From Clostridia bacterium (lineage in GTDB: Bacteria; Bacillota; Clostridia; Oscillospirales; Acutalibacteraceae): a stretch of 64,000 bases of DNA. The DNA is taken from positions 1-64,000 of the forward strand of contig JAFYOI010000014.1 of the NCBI GenBank assembly GCA_017560255.1. The letters are read 5' to 3'. Position 1 is the stretch's first letter, and each line of letters begins with the position of its first letter. A model generated the notes under the pieces. It was not told the origin of the DNA. It did no database searches and saw only the letters and a program-made list of their open reading frames with translations. Position numbers and translations under genes: made by a program. Below, one piece after another: positions 44,074 to 52,345 of this stretch.

Positions 44074-44900
44074 AGTTATCGTCCAAAATTTACAGTGGAA
44101 TCATTTTTTGCTTCCTTTTTGCTCCGATTGCGGTTTTGCTCGTTTTCTCATTCAACGAGGCCAAGAGTCTGTCGGTTTTTTCAGAGTTCTCATTCAAGTG
44201 GTACAAGGAACTTTTTAACGACAGCAACACTCTGGGCGCATTGAAAAACACCTTGATTCTTGCCGTTGCGGCAACCGTTATTTCCTCCATCCTCGGCACT
44301 GCTGCCGCAGTTGGTATAAACAAAATCCGCTCACGCTGGTATAAAACGGCGATGAATACGGTAACGGATATCCCGATGGTCAATCCCGACATAATCACAG
44401 GTATTTCCCTTATGCTTATGTTCGTATTCGTGGGCAGACTTTTCGGCGCCGCTACAAGCCTCAACTTTGCAACGATGCTTATTGCTCACGTCACTTTCTG
44501 CACACCCTACGTAATTTTACAGGTTTTGCCCAAGTTACAGCAAATGGACCCCTCGCTTCACGAAGCGGCTATGGATCTGGGCTGCACACCGATAAAAGCG
44601 TTTCTTAAAGTTGAACTGCCTGAAATCCTCCCCGGTATCATTACGGGCGCAATTATGGCGTTCACGCTTTCACTCGACGACTTTGTTATCAGTTACTTTA
44701 CTTCGGGTACGGGCTTTGAAACTTTGCCAATCCGTATCTACAATATGACAAAGAAAACCGTTACACCGAAAATGTATGCTCTTGCGACAATTATCTTCTT
44801 CGTCACTCTGACGTTATTGCTTATAAGTAACGTGATTGACAATGAGGACAGACGTGAACTCAAAGAGCGAAAAAGATTAAAAAGGAGAACCGATAAATGA
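44070..44900 (+). CDS. potC: Spermidine/putrescine ABC permease
   Basis: 276 residues, six membrane helices. SFNEAKSLSVFSEFSFKWYKELF after helix 1, TDIPMVNPDIITGISL and the EAA loop EAAMDLGCTPIKAFLKVELPEILPG identify PotC. The charged tail KERKRLKRRTDK carries the ribosome site of potD. Overlaps both neighbours by 4 bases. Confidence 0.94.
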   Translation: MKLSSKIYSGIIFCFLFAPIAVLLVFSFNEAKSLSVFSEFSFKWYKELFNDSNTLGALKNTLILAVAATVISSILGTAAAVGINKIRSRWYKTAMNTVTDIPMVNPDIITGISLMLMFVFVGRLFGAATSLNFATMLIAHVTFCTPYVILQVLPKLQQMDPSLHEAAMDLGCTPIKAFLKVELPEILPGIITGAIMAFTLSLDDFVISYFTSGTGFETLPIRIYNMTKKTVTPKMYALATIIFFVTLTLLLISNVIDNEDRRELKERKRLKRRTDK

Positions 44901-46000
44901 AAAAATTAATCTCTCTTTGCCTTATTGCCGTGCTTATCGCACTCTGTTTCAGCGGTTGCGGCGGCGACACTCTTGTTTTGAACGTTTACAACTGGGGTGA
45001 ATACATCTCCGACGGCAGCGAAGGAAGTTTTGACACTGTACGCGAATTTGAAAAATGGTATCAGGAAACCTACGGACAGAAAGTAAAGGTTAACTACACA
45101 ACCTTTGCTTCAAATGAAGATATGTACAGCAAAATTTCAAGCGGTGCAGTAAGTTACGACGTTATCATTCCGTCCGACTATATGATCGCGAGAATGGCGT
45201 CCGAGAATTTGCTCCAGCCCCTCAATTTTGATAATATTCCGAATTATCAGTACATCAACGAAAACTTCAAGGGACTTTATTATGACGCAGAAAACAAATA
45301 CACCGTCCCCTACGCTTATGGTATTGTCGGCGTAATTTACGACGCTAACATTGTTGATGCGGCGGATGCTGACGGTTGGAACTTGATGTGGAACTCAAAG
45401 TACAGCGGCAAAATCCTCCAGTTCAACAACTCCCGCGATGCTTTCGGCACAGCAATCTACAAACTCGGTCTTGACGTAAACTCAACGAACAAGGCAGATT
45501 GGGATAAGGCGTACGACGAACTCATCGCTCAGCGCCCGCTCGTTTACAGTTACGTTATGGACGAAATCTATAATATGATGGAGTCCGGCGAAGCGGCTAT
45601 CGGTGCTTACTATGCAGGCGACTACTTCACAATGCTCGACGCTCAGGCAGAACACGTTGACCTTAAATTCTACTACCCCGAAGAAACAAACCTCTATATT
45701 GACGCTATGTGTATTCCGACCTGCGCACAGAATAAGGAACTTGCAGAAATTTTCATCAACTTTATGCTTTCCGAAGAGGCTGCTATCGCAAATGCCGAAT
45801 ACACCTACTACGCTTCTCCCAACGAACTCGTTTACAACAACGAAACCTACAAAGAAGATATGGGCGAAGAAGCAATCGCTATTCTCTACCCCGAGATGGG
45901 CAGTTTCGCAGAGAAATACAACACCTACGCTTACAAAAATCTCGATAACGAAATGCTCGGCTATCTCAACTCACTTTGGGAAAATATAAAAATCAACTAA
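44897..46000 (+). CDS. potD: Spermidine/putrescine-binding lipoprotein
   Basis: 367 residues. Lipoprotein signal peptide with lipobox ending at C21 (LCFSGCGGD). The mature protein starts LVLNVYNWGEYI, typical of PotD, and contains SDYMIARMASENLLQPL, VPYAYGIVGV, YYAGDYFTML and the acidic/aromatic polyamine pocket residues. It captures polyamines outside the membrane for PotBC. Last gene of the operon, followed by a palindromic terminator. Confidence 0.95.
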   Translation: MKKLISLCLIAVLIALCFSGCGGDTLVLNVYNWGEYISDGSEGSFDTVREFEKWYQETYGQKVKVNYTTFASNEDMYSKISSGAVSYDVIIPSDYMIARMASENLLQPLNFDNIPNYQYINENFKGLYYDAENKYTVPYAYGIVGVIYDANIVDAADADGWNLMWNSKYSGKILQFNNSRDAFGTAIYKLGLDVNSTNKADWDKAYDELIAQRPLVYSYVMDEIYNMMESGEAAIGAYYAGDYFTMLDAQAEHVDLKFYYPEETNLYIDAMCIPTCAQNKELAEIFINFMLSEEAAIANAEYTYYASPNELVYNNETYKEDMGEEAIAILYPEMGSFAEKYNTYAYKNLDNEMLGYLNSLWENIKIN

Positions 46001-46005
46001 TTATA

Positions 46006-46038
46006 AGCGCCCTTTGGAAATTTCCAAAGGGCGCTCGT
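46006..46038. terminator. Bidirectional terminator
   Basis: A perfect 30-base palindrome (AGCGCCCTTTGGAAA and its complement, 46006-46035) between potD and the convergent DUF3021 gene, followed by CGTTTTAT. Confidence 0.92.
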
Positions 46039-46045
46039 TTTATAT

Positions 46046-46468
46046 TCATATTTTTCGATTGAGTTTTTTCTCAGTTGACTTGACAATCGCGTACACAATA
46101 AACCATATAACAAAAAACGTCAGAACAAAAATCGCTGTAAAAATTAATATGACACTCCAATTGAACGGTATCCACGTATTTACAAGATAACACGTCACGT
46201 ATGCAACATAAAGCACGCCAAAGTGACATAGCAGGGATTTTGGCACCGGCCAGGACTCAATCTGATTGAACACCGTTGCGCCCGCCTGTAAAAATGCAAG
46301 CAGATATATTGAAACAATCGCTACAAAAGTTTCACCGCCCGTGAGCGTAAAACCCCTAACCGTATATGAAAGTATACAATAGATAATACCGAGCACTATG
46401 GGTCCAAAGCCCGCAAAAATCAAACCTCTGTGAAAAAATTCTTTTACATATTTATTCACTCTAAACAC
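46046..46468 (-). CDS. DUF3021-family membrane protein
   Basis: 140 residues with four membrane helices (LIFAGFGPIVLGIIYCILSY, FVAIVSIYLLAFLQAGATVF, HFGVLYVAYVTCYLVNTW, VILIFTAIFVLTFFVIWFIVYAIV) and a basic tail. Length, IESWPVPKSLLCHFGVLYVAY and pairing with a stand-alone LytTR gene identify the DUF3021 family, which usually modulates its LytTR partner. Begins with GTG, overlapping the LytTR stop by 8 bases; a second in-frame GTG at 46459 is possible. Confidence 0.82.
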   Translation of the reverse strand: MFRVNKYVKEFFHRGLIFAGFGPIVLGIIYCILSYTVRGFTLTGGETFVAIVSIYLLAFLQAGATVFNQIESWPVPKSLLCHFGVLYVAYVTCYLVNTWIPFNWSVILIFTAIFVLTFFVIWFIVYAIVKSTEKKLNRKI

Positions 46469-46892
46469 CTAACCTTTCTTTTACCGATTTTATTTGCCGC
46501 CGTGACACGTAATCCCTGTGCCCGTTTTTAAAGATAACAGCAAGCGAACCATATGCGATTACATCAAAACGCGATATTTTTTTAATATTGGCTATACAGG
46601 ACTGATTGATTTTTATAAAATTATCGGACAATATTTTCTCAACCTGATAAAGCCGGCTTTTAAGAAGAAGTTTGTCATCATCGGTCAAGGCGTACGTTTT
46701 CCCGTCCTCAACCGTAAAACAACACACTTCGGCAGGATTTATTACTACCGCACTTTTATCCTTATATCCTATAATCTCGGTTGAATATCCTAAAACAAAA
46801 CTTTCAATTTCTTCAACCAACTTCGTCCTTTCCCGTGCATAAATAATCACGCTTTCTTCGTGTTCTGTTCCGATAATTATCTCGCATTTCAC
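46461..46892 (-). CDS. Stand-alone LytTR DNA-binding regulator
   Basis: 143 residues from a GTG 8 bases after AGGAGG; the GTG at 46901 lies inside that site. A short N-terminal region (about 1-45) precedes a LytTR domain (ADIVVINPAEVCCFTVEDGKTYAL-like segment, LYQVEKILSDNFIKINQSCIANIKKISRFD, GHRDYVSRRQIKSVKERL). It lacks a receiver domain. With its DUF3021 partner it probably forms a membrane-linked, autoregulated switch, possibly controlling a transporter elsewhere. Confidence 0.86.
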   Translation of the reverse strand: MKCEIIIGTEHEESVIIYARERTKLVEEIESFVLGYSTEIIGYKDKSAVVINPAEVCCFTVEDGKTYALTDDDKLLLKSRLYQVEKILSDNFIKINQSCIANIKKISRFDVIAYGSLAVIFKNGHRDYVSRRQIKSVKERLGV

Positions 46893-47024
46893 GGACTTCA
46901 CCTCCTTTGCGATTACATTCTACCATCACTGATATACCATTTTCAAGCGACTTTACTCATTCGGTACGTTGAGAAGGATATGTGGTTGATTAACGCCTGT
47001 TTCGCCACACCGATATAAGTTTTC

Positions 47025-47053
47025 TTGACTTGAATTCTTTTTATTGTTATAAT
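47025..47053 (+). promoter_or_regulatory. Sigma-A promoter of the aldolase cassette
   Basis: TTGACT (47025-47030), 17-bp spacer, TATAAT (47048-47053), 41 bases before the dehydrogenase start. Confidence 0.85.
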
Positions 47054-47094
47054 AAAGTACTAAGATTAATATTTAAATATGGGGTGATTTACAA

Positions 47095-47964
47095 ATGGGC
47101 AAAAAACTACGTGCAGCAATATTGGGCACGGGCATGATTGCAACGGACCTTCTCATTAAATTGCAACGTTGCGAACTGATTGAATGTTCGATTTTCATCG
47201 GCCGCAGAGAGGACTCGGAAGGTATAAAAATCGCTAAATCACTTGGTGTTGCCACAAGCGCAAAAGGCATTGAAGCGATTGTTGAAAACCCCGATATTTG
47301 CGACATCGTTTTCGATGCAACTTCAGCCGGCGCTCACCTCACCCACGCACCCATCCTTGAAAAATTGGGTAAACTGACACTTGATTTGACTCCATCCAAA
47401 ATTGGAAAAATGTGTGTTCCCACAATCAATCTTGACGAATGTTTATGCTGTTCAAATATAAATTTTATCACTTGCGCGGGTCAGGCTTCAATCCCACTTG
47501 CACACGCCATATCAAAAATACATCCGAACATTGAATACTTTGAAATCGTTACGGCAAATCCCGCACAGGCAGTTGGTATGGGTTCGAGGAAAAACGTCGA
47601 CGAATACGTACATACAACAGGTGATGCTGCAGAACTCTTTACAGGCGCAACAAAATGCAAAATCCTGCCAACACTCAACTCTACCGAACCGCCAATGACA
47701 ATGAGAAACACAGTGTATGCACTCATTGAAAATCCGGATTTAAAAGAAATCTCCAAAGCGGTTGCCGAAACCGAACGGGAAATCAAAAAGTATGCTCCGG
47801 GTTACAGAGTTGTTTTCGGCCCTGCGTACGCAAAAGGTTGCGTTGTTGTAGCCGTCGAAGTTGAGGGTGCGGGAGATTATCTGCCAAAATATTCAGGAAA
47901 CCTTGACATCATAAACTGTGCGGCCATAAAAACCGCAGAAGGTTACGCTAAAAAGGTGTTATGA
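47095..47964 (+). CDS. Acetaldehyde dehydrogenase (acylating), DmpF/MhpF type
   Basis: 289 residues, slightly shorter than the usual 300-315. Rossmann start AAILGTGMIATDLLIKL; GAHLTHAPILEKLG; catalytic Cys in NFITCAGQASIPLAHAI (family: CGGQA(T/S)IP); NPAQAVGMGSRKN; C-terminal EVEGAGDYLPKYSGNLDIINCAA. Converts an aldehyde plus CoA and NAD+ to acyl-CoA. It overlaps the aldolase gene as in dmpFG/mhpFE, whose enzymes form a channelling complex. No ring-cleavage genes are nearby, so the aldehyde source is something else. Confidence 0.87.
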   Translation: MGKKLRAAILGTGMIATDLLIKLQRCELIECSIFIGRREDSEGIKIAKSLGVATSAKGIEAIVENPDICDIVFDATSAGAHLTHAPILEKLGKLTLDLTPSKIGKMCVPTINLDECLCCSNINFITCAGQASIPLAHAISKIHPNIEYFEIVTANPAQAVGMGSRKNVDEYVHTTGDAAELFTGATKCKILPTLNSTEPPMTMRNTVYALIENPDLKEISKAVAETEREIKKYAPGYRVVFGPAYAKGCVVVAVEVEGAGDYLPKYSGNLDIINCAAIKTAEGYAKKVL

Positions 47965-47966
47965 TT

Positions 47967-48977
47967 ATGGAAAATAATATTTTAATATTTGACTCTACTC
48001 TGCGCGATGGTTCACACGCCATTGACCAGAAATTAGAACTTACAACAATTGCAGACTACTGCCGCGAAATTGACGACTGCGGAATGCACACCGTAATGGT
48101 CGGTCACGGTAACGGGCTTGGAGGTTCATCAATACACGGCGGGTTGCTTAAATTTGATGAGATAGAGATGCTCAGAACAGCAAAAGCCAATCTCAAAAAA
48201 ACTAAACTCGGCGTTTTTATCGTTCCCGGTTTAGGCACTGTACAACGAAATCTTATCCCCGCAATTGAGGCAGGGGCAGAGGTTTTTAACGTTGCGACAA
48301 ACTGCACTGAGGCAACGGGAACAATCAGCCACGTAAACTTTCTCACCCAAAAATTTTCTGAGGTTTACGTAGTATTTATGATGTGCCATCTTGCAAACGC
48401 TCCGACCTTGCTCGAGCAAGCAAAAATCATTGAAGAATACGGTGCAAAGGGGCTTATTCTGATGGACTCTGCGGGCGCATCAACGCCCGAAATGGTGAAG
48501 GAAAACATCAGCACGCTCGTCAACGGCACGTCCCTCAAAATCGGTTTTCACGCTCACAACAATCTTGGCCTTGCCGTTGCAAACTCGTACACAGCCATTC
48601 AGGAGGGCGCAACAATTATTGACGGCACAATGCGCGGATTTGGTGCGGGTAGCGGAAACTGCCAATTAGAAGCGTTTGCCTCTCTTATGAAAAAAACAGG
48701 CAAGCCGTTACCGATTAATCTAAAAAAGATGTTTAATATCAGTGAGAAGATAATTCGCCCGATTATGCCGCGCGATTGCGGCATTCCCGCCGTAAACATT
48801 GCTAGCGGTATGACGGAGATTTTTTCCGCATTCATTATACCGGTAAGACTTGCGGCAGAAAAATATGGAGTTGATCCAATAGATATTTTCGAAGAACTCG
48901 GACGTAGAAGAGCGGCTCCTGGTCAAGAAGATCTCACGCTTGAAATTGCACAATCTCTCAGCAAAGAGAAAAAATAA
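47967..48977 (+). CDS. 4-hydroxy-2-oxovalerate aldolase-like enzyme, DmpG/MhpE type
   Basis: 336 residues from the ATG at 47967, 8 bases after AAAAAGGTG (ATG 47961 is too close to that site). DRE-TIM barrel: FDSTLRDGSHAIDQ with the catalytic Arg and metal Asp, FHAHNNLGLAVAN with the two metal His, DGTMRGFGAGSGNCQLE, and the C-terminal helical region. Family enzymes split 4-hydroxy-2-oxoacids to pyruvate and an aldehyde, handing the latter to the dehydrogenase. The same pair occurs in polysaccharide clusters with a ThDP enzyme. Confidence 0.87.
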   Translation: MENNILIFDSTLRDGSHAIDQKLELTTIADYCREIDDCGMHTVMVGHGNGLGGSSIHGGLLKFDEIEMLRTAKANLKKTKLGVFIVPGLGTVQRNLIPAIEAGAEVFNVATNCTEATGTISHVNFLTQKFSEVYVVFMMCHLANAPTLLEQAKIIEEYGAKGLILMDSAGASTPEMVKENISTLVNGTSLKIGFHAHNNLGLAVANSYTAIQEGATIIDGTMRGFGAGSGNCQLEAFASLMKKTGKPLPINLKKMFNISEKIIRPIMPRDCGIPAVNIASGMTEIFSAFIIPVRLAAEKYGVDPIDIFEELGRRRAAPGQEDLTLEIAQSLSKEKK

Positions 48978-48997
48978 GGTTTTAAAAAGGAGGATAC

Positions 48998-50773
48998 ATG
49001 ATGAACGTTGCAGATTATATAATGAAATTTTTCTCTGAAAAAGGCGTAAACACAGTGTTTATGATAGTCGGCGGTCATGCCATGTATCTCAATGATGCCG
49101 TAGCAAAAAGCCCCAAATTACAGGTTATATGTAACCATCACGAACAAGCATGTACTATGTCCGCTTGCGGTTATGCCTCCGTCAGCGGAACTCCTGCAAT
49201 TGCTTGCGTGACAGCGGGTCCCGGTGCACTCAATGCGATAAACGGCGTTGTGGGTGCATTTACAGACTCTTTACCTTTGATTGTTATATCCGGTCAATCA
49301 GACATCAAGTTTGTAAAATATCAGCGGGACACCAACGTGCGTCAAATCGGTGTTCAAGGACTTGATATAAAACCTATGGTTGAAAAATACGTAAAATATT
49401 TTGTCACACTTGATGACACTTCAATGATTCGACATCACCTTGAAATCGCGTGGCAGGAAGCGATAAGCGGCAGAATGGGTCCCGTATGGATTGACGTTCC
49501 GCTCGACGTTCAGCGCGCTGAGTTTGATGAAAAAGCACAGAAAGAAACCTCAATTCCAGTACCCTGCAAACCCGAACCGACACAGGATGAAATTGAAACG
49601 GTTTTACAAAAGATTTCAAATGCCAAACGCCCCCTCTTTATTGCAGGTCACGGTATACGGCTCGCCAATGCCCGTGCCGAATTCCTTACACTATCCAAAA
49701 AATTAAACATTCCGTGTGTCACAACGGGAATGAGCGTAGACCTCATTGATTCTGATGACGACCTTTTCGTTGGCAGACCCGGAAATTACGGCGACAGAGC
49801 GGGTAATTTTGCCATTCAGAATGCCGACTTGATTATTTCTCTTGGATGCAGACTTGCTACTCCGCTGATTGGTTTCAAACCTCATCTATTCGGAGAAAAT
49901 GCATTTAAAATTATGGTCGATATAGATGAAACCGAACTTAACAAAGAACTTGTACCTATTGACATAAAAATAAAATCGGATTGCAAAATTTTTATAGAGA
50001 AATTGCTCGAATCCCCGGCAACACTACCTTCTTTCACATCGTGGGTTGAGCGATGCAAGAACTGGAAGTATAAGTATTATCCTCTTCCCGATTCAGCAAA
50101 ATCAGACACTCCGATCAATACCTATTATTTCTTTTCAAGATTGTCCGATTTTCTTAAAAATGACGACATACTTGTTACTGATTCGGGATCATGCCTTGCG
50201 GTATCAAGACATATTTTCAAAATCAAAGATGGTCAAAAATTCGTCTCATCGGGTGGAGTTTCCTCAATGGGTTATTGGGCGGCAAGTGTGGGCGCTTGCG
50301 TCGGCAACAACAAAAAGCAGACAATCTGTGCGGTTGGTGACGGCTCGTTCCAGATGAACATTCAAGAATTGGCAGTAATAAAGCACAACAATCTGCCGAT
50401 TAAGATTTTTGTTATAAACAATGACGGATATCTACTTCTGAGAAACACCCAGAGGAACTTTATGCAGGACAGATTTATCGGTGAAAGTCCCGAAAGCGGT
50501 CTGTGGTGTCCCAACAGTGTGGATATTGCACAGGCGTACGGAATAAAATCTTTCCGTATTGAATCCCCGGACGAGATTGACGAGAAAATACAGGAAATCA
50601 TCGCTTATGACGGCCCTGTTATATGTGACGTAGTTTCGCTGAAATGGCAGACAATTGCACCAAGAGTTATGTCACGAAAAGCGCCCGACGGCACGCTCAT
50701 CTCTACGGATTTTTCGGATATGTTCCCGTTTCTGCCGAGAGATGAATACGAAGAAAATATGAGAAATGATTAG
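48998..50773 (+). CDS. Thiamine-diphosphate enzyme, acetolactate synthase-like
   Basis: 591 residues. N-terminal PYR domain with the activating Glu in CNHHEQACTMSACGYAS, a central nucleotide-binding-like domain (about 190-330), and a C-terminal PP domain with GDGSFQMNIQELAV...NNDGY, the ThDP/Mg motif. The start follows AAAAAGGAGG, 20 bases after the aldolase gene. Relatives in O-antigen and capsule clusters accompany the same dehydrogenase/aldolase pair and are thought to transfer two-carbon units to sugars; others are plain acetolactate synthases. No IlvN-like small subunit is present, and the actual reaction cannot be told from sequence. Confidence 0.82.
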   Translation: MMNVADYIMKFFSEKGVNTVFMIVGGHAMYLNDAVAKSPKLQVICNHHEQACTMSACGYASVSGTPAIACVTAGPGALNAINGVVGAFTDSLPLIVISGQSDIKFVKYQRDTNVRQIGVQGLDIKPMVEKYVKYFVTLDDTSMIRHHLEIAWQEAISGRMGPVWIDVPLDVQRAEFDEKAQKETSIPVPCKPEPTQDEIETVLQKISNAKRPLFIAGHGIRLANARAEFLTLSKKLNIPCVTTGMSVDLIDSDDDLFVGRPGNYGDRAGNFAIQNADLIISLGCRLATPLIGFKPHLFGENAFKIMVDIDETELNKELVPIDIKIKSDCKIFIEKLLESPATLPSFTSWVERCKNWKYKYYPLPDSAKSDTPINTYYFFSRLSDFLKNDDILVTDSGSCLAVSRHIFKIKDGQKFVSSGGVSSMGYWAASVGACVGNNKKQTICAVGDGSFQMNIQELAVIKHNNLPIKIFVINNDGYLLLRNTQRNFMQDRFIGESPESGLWCPNSVDIAQAYGIKSFRIESPDEIDEKIQEIIAYDGPVICDVVSLKWQTIAPRVMSRKAPDGTLISTDFSDMFPFLPRDEYEENMRND

Positions 50774-50778
50774 AAAAT

Positions 50779-50806
50779 CCGAGTCGATTGTTTTGAATCG
50801 GCTCGG
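50779..50806. terminator. Bidirectional terminator
   Basis: CCGAGTCGATT and AATCGGCTCGG form an 11-bp stem with one mismatch between the ThDP-enzyme gene and the convergent symporter gene; T-rich on both outer sides. Confidence 0.88.
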
Positions 50807-50814
50807 CGTTTTGT

Positions 50815-52188
50815 TTAAGTGTTTTTCAGTTTTGCAAGATACTCACGTGTAATTTTGAAAACCTCGGGAGAAAGCACCGCAACCGAAAACAAATTCGGGA
50901 TTGCAAGCAGACCGTTAAAGGTGTCAGAGATTTGCCAGACAAGTTCCAGATTGACGCAGCACCCGATAAAAATTGCGACAATATAGACCACTCTGTACCA
51001 TTTTGTACCACCTTTTCCAAAAAGGTACTCCACACTTTTTTCACCGAGATACGAACCGCTCATGAGCGTTGCAAAAGAAAAAAGCATTATTGAAACGCTT
51101 ACAAAATAGTACCCGAATTCGCCGAGCACGCCCGAAAAGGCATCGCAACAAATTCTGACCGAATCAATATTACCCGACAAATCACATCCCGATGACAGAA
51201 TACAAAAAGCGGTCAGAGTGCAGACAACCATTGTATCCACAAACACCTCAAAAATACTCCACATTCCCTGCTCGGCAGGCTCTTTTATATTGCTGGCACA
51301 ATGCACCGCAACGGACGTGCCGAGTCCCGCTTCATTTGAGAAAACTCCGCGCGAAATTCCGTAGCGCATTGAAGTTATCATAATGCTTCCGAATACTCCC
51401 CCACCTATCGAGCGTAAATTGAACGCTTGCGAAAATATCGCACCAAACACAGCGGGAATATTTTTTATATTACCAAAAATTACAACAATGCACCCTATGG
51501 TGTAAAGAATCGCTATTACGGGAATAAATTTAGCGGTAAAAGATGAAATACGTTTTATTCCGCCAAAAATCACCGTTCCGACTATTGCACAGAGAAAAAC
51601 TCCCGTTAACAAGGGAGAAACGCCCGAGACATCGCGCAGGGCATAGGCTATTGAATTTGCCTGCGTCATATTCCCGATGCCAAGCGAAGAAAACACACAA
51701 AATACCGAAAATGCACAGGCAAGCCATTTCATACCTACGCCCTTTTCTATGTAAACAGCCGCGCCGCCTACCCATTCACCGTCATCATTTTTATACCTAT
51801 ATTTAATACCCAGCACGTTTTCCACATAGGCGGTCATCATGCCAAGAAGCGATGAAACCCACATCCAGAAAATTGCCCCCGCGCCGCCGAGTGTAAGTGC
51901 GGTTGCAACACCGACGATGCTGCCCGTACCTATCGTAGCGGCAAGTGCGGTGGAAATTGCGCCCATCTGCGAAATTTCACCTTTTTTGGTGTTATTATGT
52001 ACGTCAGGGCTAAACAACGCACCGAAAGTAGACTTAACCCACAACCTAAATTTTGAAATCTGAAAAAATCCCGTCCTCACGGAAAAATATAAACCGATCA
52101 GTAAAAATATCAGAAGCATAACGGGCCCCCACACAAATGAGGCTATCGCATTATTTATCTCGGAAACAACCGTTTCAATCCATTCCAA
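50815..52188 (-). CDS. Sodium:alanine/glycine symporter (AGCS family)
   Basis: 457 residues from a TTG (EWIETVVSEIN) 6 bases after GAGGAGGGG; an in-frame TTG at 52209 precedes the site and is less likely. About 11 membrane helices. AGCS signatures: GLYFSVRTGFFQISKFRLW, GAISTALAATIGTGSIVGVATAL, GGAGAIFWMWVSSLLGM, RGVFSNEAGLGTSVAVHC. Imports alanine or glycine with Na+. It is convergent with the aldolase cassette and divergent from dnaG; no link in function is evident. Confidence 0.92.
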   Translation of the reverse strand: MEWIETVVSEINNAIASFVWGPVMLLIFLLIGLYFSVRTGFFQISKFRLWVKSTFGALFSPDVHNNTKKGEISQMGAISTALAATIGTGSIVGVATALTLGGAGAIFWMWVSSLLGMMTAYVENVLGIKYRYKNDDGEWVGGAAVYIEKGVGMKWLACAFSVFCVFSSLGIGNMTQANSIAYALRDVSGVSPLLTGVFLCAIVGTVIFGGIKRISSFTAKFIPVIAILYTIGCIVVIFGNIKNIPAVFGAIFSQAFNLRSIGGGVFGSIMITSMRYGISRGVFSNEAGLGTSVAVHCASNIKEPAEQGMWSIFEVFVDTMVVCTLTAFCILSSGCDLSGNIDSVRICCDAFSGVLGEFGYYFVSVSIMLFSFATLMSGSYLGEKSVEYLFGKGGTKWYRVVYIVAIFIGCCVNLELVWQISDTFNGLLAIPNLFSVAVLSPEVFKITREYLAKLKNT

Positions 52189-52345
52189 TTCAATCCCCTC
52201 CTCGTCCAATTCATATTAAAAGACGAGGCTGATTATTACTTTTTGTCAAATTATGAGCAAAATAAAAACTTTTTTCAAATTCGGGCAGGATTTTTGGAGA
52301 AAGTTGCGTATATATAAGTGAAAAGAAAAAAAGGTGGTGAGTGTA

